In this document: one piece after another, positions 26,441-35,414 of the stretch
Layout: every line of letters starts with the position of its first letter
Numbering within the stretch: position 1 is the first letter of the stretch
Assembly (NCBI GenBank): GCA_018238625.1
Contig: JABCSY010000005.1
Span: forward strand, 1 to 64,000
Direction: 5' to 3'
DNA: 64,000 nt
DNA from: Promethearchaeota archaeon
GTDB lineage: Archaea > Asgardarchaeota > Lokiarchaeia > Sigyniarchaeales > SOKP01
Program-made: the position numbers and the translations under genes
The notes under the pieces: generated by a model
What the model was told of the DNA's origin: nothing
What the model saw: the letters and a program-made list of their open reading frames with translations, nothing else
The model's database searches: none

Positions 26441-26600
26441 CCGTATTTATCAATATTTTAGTTTTTAAAATTATCTAAGAATATTAAAATTTGCTAATTT
26501 ATTTTAAACTTATCAGTTAGAATACGATATGACAAAATATTATAAATGTTCAAAACATTTTTATTATCTAAATTAATCGTGAAGTTGGTTAAATAGGATC

Positions 26601-27959
26601 ATGAGTGAAAAATTAATACTTAATGAAATTGACCAAAATAAAGAAGAATATGTCGAGTTTTTTAGGAAAATTATACAAGCTGACTCAATTAATCCACCCG
26701 GCAATGAAAAAAATGTTGCTATTATTATTGAAGAATACTTAAAAGAACAAGGAATAAAAACTGAGATTTTTCCATTTGGGGATAATCGAGCGAATTTAAT
26801 TGCTTATTTAAACGATAATTTTACCGGAAAGAATCTTTTATATAACGGACACATGGACGTAGTCCCTCCCGGTTCAGAGGAAGATTGGAAGTACCCCCCT
26901 TTTTCGGCATTCGTTAAACGTAATAAGCTTATAGTTAGTAGAGGTGCTGCTGATATGAAGGGCGGATTGGTTGCGATGGTTATAGCGCTGAAAATCTTAA
27001 AATCGTTGAAAATCGAAGTTTCAGGCAACTTAATTTTAAACGCCGTAGCAGATGAGGAAACTGGAGGAAAATTGGGGGCCGCGTGGTGTATAGATAATCC
27101 TCTAAAGACGATCAAATGTGATTTTGCGATTATTGGGGAACCTTCGGGGCTTAGTCCTCTTCCAAAAGCAATATTTTTAGGCGAAAAAGGACATCTTCAA
27201 GTAAAAATAACTACGAATGGAATTTCTGGTCATGCGTCAATGCCTTCAATGGGTAAAAATGCAATATATATGATGAGTGAAATTATTGAAAATTTAAATA
27301 AAATTGACGAGTACATACCTAAAAGTAAACCGCCTATAGAAATGGACAAACTTAAAAAATTGATTGGGGTAGCTTTTCCAAGCGAAGAGATTCTGGAAAG
27401 AATTATGAACGACCAACCTATGCTGCAAAGTGTTATCCAATCTCTTGTTAAATTCTCTAAAGCGTTAACGATGATAAAAGGAGGTATTAAAGAAAACGTA
27501 ATTCCTGATTCATGTGAAGCTGTAATTGATTTCAGACTTTTACCAGGGCAAAAAGTTGACCCGATAATGAATGGTCTAAAGAAGTTAATCGAAGAAGACT
27601 TAGGATACTTAGTTAAAAATCAAATACTTAGTGCTTCAAAAGATGTTTGTGTTGTTTTAGAAATCTTTAACTCCTCTGAGGGATCTTACTGGAAGCAATG
27701 GGAAAAGTCTCAAGATTTAAAAGAATTTTATAATATTGTTGAAACTATTTATGAAAAGAAACCATTTTATTTTCTTTTACCCGCTTCTGCTGACGCACAT
27801 TACTTACGTAACGATGGGTATTGTCCTCAAACAATCTTGTTTGGACCGGGTAGCGCGGGAACTGCTCACGCGGTTGACGAATATATAGAAATTCAAGACT
27901 TTATCAATTCAATTAAAGTGTTTGCGCTTTTTGCTTATAATTTTTTAAGTAGTAAATAA
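26601..27959 (+). CDS. M20 family metallopeptidase (ArgE/DapE-like)
   Basis: The 452-residue protein has the M20 zinc motifs: GHMDVVPPG near 82, AADMKGG near 116, DEETGG near 150 with the catalytic glutamates, GEPSG near 178, and the final ligand in GTAHAVDEY near 427. A dimerisation lid domain lies between. It may deacylate an amino acid, hydrolyse a dipeptide, or act on succinyl-diaminopimelate. It ends 25 bp before the vWA/zinc-finger gene, so co-transcription is likely although the roles look unrelated. Confidence 0.9.
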   Translation: MSEKLILNEIDQNKEEYVEFFRKIIQADSINPPGNEKNVAIIIEEYLKEQGIKTEIFPFGDNRANLIAYLNDNFTGKNLLYNGHMDVVPPGSEEDWKYPPFSAFVKRNKLIVSRGAADMKGGLVAMVIALKILKSLKIEVSGNLILNAVADEETGGKLGAAWCIDNPLKTIKCDFAIIGEPSGLSPLPKAIFLGEKGHLQVKITTNGISGHASMPSMGKNAIYMMSEIIENLNKIDEYIPKSKPPIEMDKLKKLIGVAFPSEEILERIMNDQPMLQSVIQSLVKFSKALTMIKGGIKENVIPDSCEAVIDFRLLPGQKVDPIMNGLKKLIEEDLGYLVKNQILSASKDVCVVLEIFNSSEGSYWKQWEKSQDLKEFYNIVETIYEKKPFYFLLPASADAHYLRNDGYCPQTILFGPGSAGTAHAVDEYIEIQDFINSIKVFALFAYNFLSSK

Positions 27960-27984
27960 ACGAAAAAAAAACGGAAAAAGAATT

Positions 27985-29160
27985 TTGCACGATATAAAGA
28001 TAGAAGATTGCGTTGTGCTCATAGATTCTTCTCGATCTATGTTAAGAAAAGACTTTAAGCCTAATCGACTTTTTGTCGCCTTAGAAAGCGTTAAAAACTT
28101 TATTAATGAGAAATTTACGATCGATCCCAAAGATAGAATTGCAGTGCTCTCTATTGGGGCAACTATAAAGAAACTGAGTTCCTTTACACACGAAGAAGAA
28201 AAATTGATTAACTCTTTAAAGAAAATTCATGTCTCTGGGATTGGTACACTAGACGAAGGATTAGCTTTTTCTTTGCAAATCTTAGTAAAGGAGATGCGGA
28301 AGTTAGGCGGAAAAACGTATAGAATTTTTATTGTCTCCGATAATAAATTGAAGCTTAGCAATAAAATTCAAAAAATAGTCGATATTGCTAAAGGATTGGG
28401 GATATATATTGACGCTTGCCAATTAGGCAAAACGGAAGACTATTCTCAAAGTATTTTGAAAAAGATTGTAAGACTTACAGGCGGAAAATTTGGATTTTTC
28501 AACAATTCAAAAGCGGTGTTAAATGCGGGAAGGTCATTCGCGCCAAAAAAGGAACCTAAAATAACAACTGACTATTTTGGACCAAATAAGAAAAACGAGT
28601 TAGCCCCTCTGATAAGCGATATAGCTTTACCATTGAGGAGACCAAGCTTATTAGATATTAGGCTAATGATGAGTAGTAAAGAAAGGGGGCAAGAAAAATG
28701 TCAGATTTGTCACTCCGTTAAGGCACCAATAACAGGAGCGGATTTCTTTAGCGAAGGAAGGTATTGTCCATCGTGTGAACGCCCGATGCACCTTTCTTGC
28801 TCAGCGATGTGGGCTAAGAAAACAGAATACAGAGAAATGGTTTTCAGGTGCCCTTTCTGTTATTTCTTGTTAGAACTTCCCCTATCTGCAGCAAAATTGG
28901 TCGAGGATAAGCCTGACAACGAGCCTAAAATAAAATTGATCGATGAAAGCGGTATAAACACTACAAGAATGAGATTAATTCCAGAGTCTCAAATCGATGA
29001 TATCGATGTGTCTTGTACTTTTTGTCATAGTATCTTTTTAGGAGATTATAAAGCGTTTCAGTGCGAAAAATGTGGAGCTTATTATCACGAACCTTGTTTA
29101 AATAAAATGAACGATGAGATTAAAGCTTGTAGAAACTGTGGGGCACAGATTAGCTTTTAA
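27985..29160 (+). CDS. vWA domain protein with two C4HC3 zinc fingers (p44/Ssl1-like layout)
   Basis: The 391-residue protein starts at TTG. Residues ~8-185 form a von Willebrand A domain with a MIDAS-type DSSRS (14-18) and DFKPNRL near 23-29, which resembles the matching stretch of the TFIIH subunit p44/Ssl1. Two metal fingers follow: C239, C242, C261, C264, H269, C272, C289, C292 and C344, C347, C360, C363, H368, C371, C382, C385. Both have the C4HC3 order of PHD and RING-CH domains. vWA plus C-terminal zinc finger is the p44 design; Rpn10 and copines share only the vWA. A transcription, repair or ubiquitin-like role is inferred. No XPD or ubiquitin-system gene is adjacent. Confidence 0.7.
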   Translation: MHDIKIEDCVVLIDSSRSMLRKDFKPNRLFVALESVKNFINEKFTIDPKDRIAVLSIGATIKKLSSFTHEEEKLINSLKKIHVSGIGTLDEGLAFSLQILVKEMRKLGGKTYRIFIVSDNKLKLSNKIQKIVDIAKGLGIYIDACQLGKTEDYSQSILKKIVRLTGGKFGFFNNSKAVLNAGRSFAPKKEPKITTDYFGPNKKNELAPLISDIALPLRRPSLLDIRLMMSSKERGQEKCQICHSVKAPITGADFFSEGRYCPSCERPMHLSCSAMWAKKTEYREMVFRCPFCYFLLELPLSAAKLVEDKPDNEPKIKLIDESGINTTRMRLIPESQIDDIDVSCTFCHSIFLGDYKAFQCEKCGAYYHEPCLNKMNDEIKACRNCGAQISF

Positions 29161-29348
29161 AAGGAAAAAAATTTAATTTGAGTTTATATCTAAGCTATTT
29201 AAAATATATTATAATAACAAGAATCGTTCAGTTTGTTACTCTCAATCTCATAAATTTGAAATAAGAGTGTGAATTACTTTAGTATAATTATAACAATTCT
29301 AATTGATAATTAACTATAACCTAACTATAATTTAAGAGGTAATACGAA

Positions 29349-31397
29349 TTGTCCAATACTAAAAAAAATAAATGGGTAATTACTTCAGCTTGGCCTTATG
29401 TAAATAGCATGCCCCATTTAGGAAACATGATTGGAAGCGTATTATCAGCCGATATATTTGCAAGATTTTGTAGGCTAAAGGGAGATGAAGTTGTATTTGT
29501 TTCGGGTTCAGATTCACATGGAACGCCCATCGCAGTTGCAGCTAAAAAACAAAATACATCAGCTCAAGAATTAGCCTTGAAAAATCATACCATAATTAAA
29601 GACTTATTTAAAAAATGGCAAATCTCATACGATAACTACACTATAACTCATAACCCTACACACATTGAGTTTGTAAGAAATTTCTATATGGATATTCAGA
29701 AAAACGGATACATTTTTGAAAAGGAATTAGAATCGCTGTATTGTGAGCACGATAAACTTTTTCTTCCCGATAGATTTGTTGAAGGGATTTGCCCGCACTG
29801 TAAAGCAGAAAGTGCCAGAGGAGATCAATGTGATAAATGCCAAAAATTACTAACCCCATTAGAGTTAAAAAGAGCTCGCTGTGTGATATGCGATAATCCA
29901 CCCGTGCTCCGTAAAACGAAGCATTGGTATTTAGATTTGCCCAAATTACAAGGTGAGTTGGATTGTTTTATAAAACAAAATCAACTAATTCCACAGAATG
30001 CTCGACAAATGTGTTTGAATAGCATCTCAGAAGGAATCCCACAAAGAGCCATTACTAGAGATTTAGAATGGGGGATTCCTGCCCCTTTTAAAGGAGCTGA
30101 AGAAAAAACTATTTACGTTTGGTTTGAAGCCGTCTTGGGCTATATTTCCGCCGTAAAGGAATGGGCGGAAAAGAGTATTAAAGATCCAAGTAAGTTTGAT
30201 TATTTTTGGAAGGACCCAGAAACTAAAACAGTCTTTTTTATTGGAAAAGACAATATAATATTTCATTTGATTATATTTCCTATTTTATTGTTATCCTATA
30301 ACAAAGATAAAAACAATGGACAAAAATTAATACTCCCTTACAATGTTTCTTCTACAGAATGGTTAATGTATGAAAACGAGAAGTTTTCTAAATCGAGAGG
30401 AGTAGGAATATGGATCGATGAGGCTTTAGAAGTTGCACCACTTGACTACTGGCGATTTACTTTAGTTTACAATCGTCCAGAAACTAGTGATACTTCGTTC
30501 TTATGGGCTGAATTTGAAAACAACATTAAAACATTAAACGATAACATAGGAAATTTCATTCATAGAATTCTAACTTTTATTGACAAACAATTTAATGGAA
30601 TTGTACCCCATAAATTAGAATTCGACGAAGTTGACAAAAAATTTATCAAGCGCATTAATAGCATTAGTTATGAAATTGGAGAAAGTATTAAAGCGTTCAA
30701 GTTAAGAAAAGCTTTAAGGGATATTGTTAATTTTGGAAAAGAAGGAAATGTTTATCTTAACGAAAAAGCTCCGTGGCATTTGATCAAGAAAGATAAAGAA
30801 GCTGCTGGGAATGTGTTCAATATATGCATTCAAGCAGTTTATGCGTTTGGTGTTTTACTGAGTCCATTTGTTCCGGGAACAGCAGAAAAGATTTTGTCGT
30901 ACTTAAATATTTCCACTTCAAAGGACTTGAAATGGGATAGCATAAACGAAAACGCCGTAAAAGAAGGGCTAAAAATTAAAAAACCTGAACCTCTTTTTCA
31001 AAAACTCGACGTTCAAGAAATTCAAGATAAACTTCAAAAATTAAAAGAACAAAAATCAAAGGTAGGTGGTAAAGAATTGGTTTCGTACGAAGATTTTAAA
31101 AAACTAGATATAAGAGTGGCACTTGTAGAGGATGTAGAAAAAGTCCCTAAAGCAGACAAACTATATAAACTGTCTATTGCTTTAGGAGACGAAAAGAGGA
31201 CTTTGGTAGCAGGGTTAGCAGAACATTACAAAGTAGATGAATTGAAAGGAAAAAAAGTAATAATACTAGCCAATTTAGAACCGAGAAAGCTGAGAGGTAT
31301 TTTAAGCGAAGGAATGTTACTTGCGGCGGTTGATGGAGATGTCGTTTCTGTTCTAACACCTGATAAAGACATTCCACCTGGAGCAAAAATAGAATAA
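29349..31397 (+). CDS. metG: Methionyl-tRNA synthetase with C-terminal tRNA-binding domain
   Basis: The 682-residue enzyme charges tRNA-Met. It starts at TTG behind AAGAGGTAA. The HIGH-type motif is PHLGN (22-26) and the KMSKS-type motif is KFSKS near 340. Between them is the zinc knuckle region (CPHCKAESARGDQCDKC). The anticodon-binding helical domain follows, and residues ~575-682 form an EMAP/Trbp-type OB-fold (YEDFKKLDIRVALVEDVEKV). In many archaea this domain is a separate protein; here it is fused. The 188-bp upstream gap holds its promoter. Confidence 0.96.
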   Translation: MSNTKKNKWVITSAWPYVNSMPHLGNMIGSVLSADIFARFCRLKGDEVVFVSGSDSHGTPIAVAAKKQNTSAQELALKNHTIIKDLFKKWQISYDNYTITHNPTHIEFVRNFYMDIQKNGYIFEKELESLYCEHDKLFLPDRFVEGICPHCKAESARGDQCDKCQKLLTPLELKRARCVICDNPPVLRKTKHWYLDLPKLQGELDCFIKQNQLIPQNARQMCLNSISEGIPQRAITRDLEWGIPAPFKGAEEKTIYVWFEAVLGYISAVKEWAEKSIKDPSKFDYFWKDPETKTVFFIGKDNIIFHLIIFPILLLSYNKDKNNGQKLILPYNVSSTEWLMYENEKFSKSRGVGIWIDEALEVAPLDYWRFTLVYNRPETSDTSFLWAEFENNIKTLNDNIGNFIHRILTFIDKQFNGIVPHKLEFDEVDKKFIKRINSISYEIGESIKAFKLRKALRDIVNFGKEGNVYLNEKAPWHLIKKDKEAAGNVFNICIQAVYAFGVLLSPFVPGTAEKILSYLNISTSKDLKWDSINENAVKEGLKIKKPEPLFQKLDVQEIQDKLQKLKEQKSKVGGKELVSYEDFKKLDIRVALVEDVEKVPKADKLYKLSIALGDEKRTLVAGLAEHYKVDELKGKKVIILANLEPRKLRGILSEGMLLAAVDGDVVSVLTPDKDIPPGAKIE

Positions 31398-31398
31398 G

Positions 31399-32643
31399 TT
31401 ATAATTTTAAAGAGAATACAGGGTTTAATCGAGCTATTATTTCTCCAAGGTCCAATTGAAGCGTTTTTAGAATTACATCTCGCCCTCTATATTCGAATTG
31501 TAATTCCTTAACGTTTCGAACGATCTTTAATTTGTTACTATCTTTTACTAATTCGCAAGCAAAATATCGCTGGTCTTTATACTCTAAAACTTTTTGTACG
31601 CGGCTAACATCGGGCAACATGTACCCTCCACCGTGGGGTAATACATTAGCATTCGTTAGTAGGTCTAATAGCTCTAGATTCTCTGCTCTTTCTAAAAAAT
31701 TGTTATTCTTTAAAGTTCTCTCTGAAAAGTTCTTTTTCCCTTTAAATAAATAGCACGCTACATCAGCTCTTAATGCTGTAGGAAAAACATTTGTCGGAAC
31801 TAGCTCACAATTAACATCAGTACAATTACTTCCTAAGTACATGTTGTTATAATCTTTTAAAAATTGGTGAGAAGCATTGCATATTATCTCATAATCGGTA
31901 CCAAATAACTCGTTTGCAATGATTTCTCGCTTTTTGTTCGAAAAGTTAATTGCTTTTTTGTTATAATCAAGATATTCTTTTGCGTCGGAATCTAACAAAA
32001 TATATTGCTTTCCAAATTTTGTTTGCTCCGTTATAGCACGTTCCTTTAATGTTTTTGAAACATCGATATATAGACCTATCCCATATTTATCGTCGCGAAA
32101 TTCCGGTGCTGAACCGTGAATCATGAACATATAAGGTGGAAAATCAATGTCTGAAAGAATTTTAGTTTCAAAACAATTTATAAAGTGATTAGATACGCCA
32201 TAATCCCAATTTATTAAAACTTCATTATCATATAACTTTAAGCTCTTTACTTTATCTATCGTTTTAATAAGATCGTAAGGATCTGGTATTTCTTTTAATC
32301 CTCCAACTAGTATCCCACAACAATTTGGTTTTACATTTAGAAAAATTATCTTGTCGTTACCATCCCCCCAATTTAGTCTCCCACCGTATCCTAACCCTGA
32401 ATTCCAACGGAAGTTGTTTCTTGAGATAGTTTCGTCTGGAGACGATATAAACGTAGCTTTAGGTTCAAATCCATGTTTCTCTTGAATAATTTGAAATTGT
32501 GCTAAACCATATTTCATGTTAGCCTTACATAATTTCGAAGCACCATCGTTTAACCCAGTCGAAAAAATGTGTTCTTTTGCTCTTTTAAGCAAATCTATTT
32601 TAGATAATTCTGAAATTTTGTTGGATATCCTCATTGAACCCAT
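31399..32643 (-). CDS. Conserved-looking protein of unknown function, 414 residues
   Basis: I do not recognise this family. It has no membrane segments. Glycine-rich stretches such as SGLGYGGRLNWGDGN (about 81-95), PNCCGILVGGLKEIPDPYDL and NVLPHGGGYMLPD look like conserved active-site loops, with a Cys-Cys pair near 110 and several histidines. This makes an enzyme more likely than a structural protein. It converges on metG with a 1-bp gap and is divergent from the 32734 gene, with a short TATATATA-rich promoter region between. Start could be ATG 32643 or 32634. Confidence 0.6.
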   Translation of the reverse strand: MGSMRISNKISELSKIDLLKRAKEHIFSTGLNDGASKLCKANMKYGLAQFQIIQEKHGFEPKATFISSPDETISRNNFRWNSGLGYGGRLNWGDGNDKIIFLNVKPNCCGILVGGLKEIPDPYDLIKTIDKVKSLKLYDNEVLINWDYGVSNHFINCFETKILSDIDFPPYMFMIHGSAPEFRDDKYGIGLYIDVSKTLKERAITEQTKFGKQYILLDSDAKEYLDYNKKAINFSNKKREIIANELFGTDYEIICNASHQFLKDYNNMYLGSNCTDVNCELVPTNVFPTALRADVACYLFKGKKNFSERTLKNNNFLERAENLELLDLLTNANVLPHGGGYMLPDVSRVQKVLEYKDQRYFACELVKDSNKLKIVRNVKELQFEYRGRDVILKTLQLDLGEIIARLNPVFSLKL

Positions 32644-32733
32644 TCTACTTAATAATTAAGTATTATTATATATATATATATACGATCGTTTAGTCAGATA
32701 TTTAGAAAAAGAGATGTTATTTTTAACATAATT

Positions 32734-33372
32734 ATGAGCGATGTTAACGGCAATGTTTTATACGATTCAGTAAAGGGAATAAAGAAGGAAGGAGAGTTCG
32801 TAGGGTCTATAATTACTCGTTGCAACGACGATAAGGATTCTATTATATTTTCTGATAATTTAAAAATATCTAACTCAGAAGGGATTTTCATATCTAACGG
32901 ATTCAAAGTTGGATTCAAATTGATTTACAACAAAAAATCCGCTTTCTCTCGAAAAATAGATGAACTAAACATTAAAGATGCCTCGTCAATCGAATACTCT
33001 ATACTTATTCCTGAGGATGTTATGCAAGTTTACGATGAGGGTCAATTCTCTGACGCTTTTCCCTATACATTAAATAAACTTAATACAGCAGCTCTTTATT
33101 TAGATGATTATGAATATGGAATTAATCATTTGAATTTCTTTAAAGAAGAAATGCTTAGAAACCCCGTTGCTTTCGTAGGAAATGGAATTTTATTGGCCGA
33201 TAGAGTAGTTATTGATGAGAGAAGTGATCCGGTATTCTATGATTGTTTAATAGTTGGAAGAGATGAAAATAGTAATTTATCAGTTTCTTATGAACCATTA
33301 ATGACGGTTAAGAAATCCCTAACAAATGTTAAATGGATTATAATCTTAGGCATAGAAGAACTAAAGCTATAA
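32734..33372 (+). CDS. Protein of unknown function, partner of the AAA-type ATPase
   Basis: The 212-residue protein is predicted soluble, alternating strands and helices, with no domain I recognise. Central features are ILIPEDVMQVYDEGQFSDAF and AFVGNGILLADRVV. It lies 17 bp upstream of the ATPase ATG on the same strand, so the two form an operon and probably a complex. The ATPase does not overlap it if translation starts at 33390. Confidence 0.6.
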   Translation: MSDVNGNVLYDSVKGIKKEGEFVGSIITRCNDDKDSIIFSDNLKISNSEGIFISNGFKVGFKLIYNKKSAFSRKIDELNIKDASSIEYSILIPEDVMQVYDEGQFSDAFPYTLNKLNTAALYLDDYEYGINHLNFFKEEMLRNPVAFVGNGILLADRVVIDERSDPVFYDCLIVGRDENSNLSVSYEPLMTVKKSLTNVKWIIILGIEELKL

Positions 33373-33389
33373 AAGGAAATTCACCCAAC

Positions 33390-34610
33390 ATGATTCTATA
33401 CGAAAATAAAAGGAAAAAATTAATCAATGTGCTAAAATGGGGAAATAATCCTTTCAAAAAGTTTGTTTGTACTGGTGAAATTAGAGAAGAGCTAGAACTG
33501 GTTAAATCTAGAAAAAGTTTGATTAAGACAATTAAAAAAATTGCAGAAGAAGATAACAACTTTATACTTCCAATCATAGGGGATGTAGGGGGCGGAAAGA
33601 CGCACCTGTATTGGGCTCTAAAGAATTCTCTTTATTATTATAATACGATTTATATTTCACTTGAATATATATATAAAAAGTTTTTTTATAATATTTATTC
33701 TGAATTTATCGAAAACTTAGAATTAGCTCCTTTAAAATTCATTATTAATCGATTATGTGACGAATGGGGCGCGCTAGAACGAAGATTTGGTTTTTTCCAC
33801 GTAGCAAATCTTGAAAAAATAAAAGGTTTTGCGTTTAAACTGTTATCAAATAAATATAGCGAAATGGAAACTGAGATCTTAACTGACATCATATCTGGTA
33901 TTGTGGCTCATCAATTAGATCCCTACAAAAAGATTGAAGCTGAAAGGTGGCTATTAGGGGAACTCATGGATGCAAAAGAACTGTCAAGCCTAAATATATC
34001 GCACGATCTCCGAAAGGGTAAAAATGCTTTTATGATGTTAAGATTATTGATTGAAAATTCAAAATCAGGAACGATCTTGTTTATAGACGACTTTGAAAAA
34101 ATTATTTCCATAACGGAACCAAAAGACGAATCTGCTGAAGAAATCTACGATCCTAGTTGGTTGTACGGACCTGAAAAGTCGCCAGACGATATTGCTGCTG
34201 AAAAAGTATTTAATAAAATCGTTCAATTACAGCAAATAGAGAGTTTACGCATAATTATAACGCTGAAATCTATCGATTCTTTAGAAGAAATAAAAAAAAA
34301 ATATCAAGAACAGAACTCGGAGCTTTTATTTTCAATAAAGGAACCTCTCTTTCTTTTAGATTTTAACGAGGAAGACATATTTGAATTCTATAAAGAAAGC
34401 ATGAGGCATTTTTACGAGAATATAGGGATTAGCGATTTTATTGAAGCTTTTCAAAATCCATACTTCCCCTTAAATAAAAGAATCTTGAGAAACATATTTG
34501 AAAATACAAAGGGTAACCCGAGGGAAATTATTAAAGCTCTAATCAAAATCTTTAACGAGATCATTTATTCAAACGAAAAGCTGGAGATCATATTAGAAAA
34601 CTACGAATAA
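33390..34610 (+). CDS. AAA-type P-loop ATPase
   Basis: I start at ATG 33390, after AAAAGGAAA, giving 406 residues. Walker A is GDVGGGKTH near 65-73 and Walker B is TILFIDDFEK near 230. A GNPREIIKAL motif near 375 sits where Orc/Cdc6- and STAND-like ATPases have sensor 2. The C-terminus is helical. It resembles general ATP-binding proteins used in DNA or signalling complexes but no close family is named. It pairs with the unknown 212-residue protein upstream and converges on a HEAT-like gene. Confidence 0.75.
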   Translation: MILYENKRKKLINVLKWGNNPFKKFVCTGEIREELELVKSRKSLIKTIKKIAEEDNNFILPIIGDVGGGKTHLYWALKNSLYYYNTIYISLEYIYKKFFYNIYSEFIENLELAPLKFIINRLCDEWGALERRFGFFHVANLEKIKGFAFKLLSNKYSEMETEILTDIISGIVAHQLDPYKKIEAERWLLGELMDAKELSSLNISHDLRKGKNAFMMLRLLIENSKSGTILFIDDFEKIISITEPKDESAEEIYDPSWLYGPEKSPDDIAAEKVFNKIVQLQQIESLRIIITLKSIDSLEEIKKKYQEQNSELLFSIKEPLFLLDFNEEDIFEFYKESMRHFYENIGISDFIEAFQNPYFPLNKRILRNIFENTKGNPREIIKALIKIFNEIIYSNEKLEIILENYE

Positions 34611-34629
34611 ATTAATTTATTAACAAATC

Positions 34630-35364
34630 TTAAACTTTTTTCTTTAAAATTCTTTGAAACGACTTAATTTCGGTTTTACATAATATTTTGTATTCTTCTT
34701 CCCATTTCGAGGAATTAATTTTTTCTATAAACGATTCTAATTCACTTATTGAATCAAAATACTCTAAAATTAAAACTCTAACAATAAATTTGTTTAAAAT
34801 TGTATAACCTTTTGAAATGTTTAGCAACTCAAATAATTCATCCCAAGTTTGAACGCTTCTTTTCAATATCATTAATCCCATTTCAAGAATTTCATCGTTG
34901 TTTGTATCTAAAATCCTTAGGAGAGTTAGTACAACTTTTTCGGGAAGCTCCTTTAATATCATTAAAATGCTTAAGGCGCTTTTTTTTATAGGCGCGTAAT
35001 CTTCGTTTAACGCGTGTTCTATTATTTGATAAATCTCATTGTTGTATTCGTGGTTTTGCAAAATAACGAGAAAGGATTGAATTATTTCGTTTCTAACCCA
35101 TCTGTCTGAGTTAAAGTAGCTTTCGACCAAGAAATTCAAATATTTTCTGTTTAAGACTGTTTTGCTCCCAATCACACCTATGAGAAAAATCAAATTCAAT
35201 TTTATTTTATTTAAGATTATTGAGTTCAGCGAATCTAAAAAATAATCTACTATAACTAAAGATTTTTCGCTCGGGTTCTTGCTTAATTCTATTAAAATGT
35301 CGTTAATTTCTTGCGAATTCGGATTATCTTGAATCTTTAGTAAAGTCTTTTCGATATCTTCCAT
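34630..35364 (-). CDS. HEAT/ARM-like helical repeat protein
   Basis: The 244-residue, all-helical protein has repeated Leu/Ile-rich helix pairs with charged linkers (for example SDRWVRNEIIQSFLVILQN, and APIKKSALSILMILKELPEKV), typical of HEAT or armadillo repeats. It has no signal peptide. Such proteins act as protein-binding scaffolds. It converges with the AAA-type ATPase, 19 bp apart, and follows a polytopic membrane protein on the same strand by 50 bp, with which it may be co-transcribed. Confidence 0.65.
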   Translation of the reverse strand: MEDIEKTLLKIQDNPNSQEINDILIELSKNPSEKSLVIVDYFLDSLNSIILNKIKLNLIFLIGVIGSKTVLNRKYLNFLVESYFNSDRWVRNEIIQSFLVILQNHEYNNEIYQIIEHALNEDYAPIKKSALSILMILKELPEKVVLTLLRILDTNNDEILEMGLMILKRSVQTWDELFELLNISKGYTILNKFIVRVLILEYFDSISELESFIEKINSSKWEEEYKILCKTEIKSFQRILKKKV

Positions 35365-35414
35365 AAAAATTCTTAAACTTAATTATCTTTAAAATTTACC
35401 TACATTTTGACTTT

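Noticed and set aside
33333..33389. Upstream start of the AAA-type ATPase
   Set aside because: It would overlap the preceding gene and add a basic stretch lacking fold; ATG 33390 follows AAAAGGAAA.
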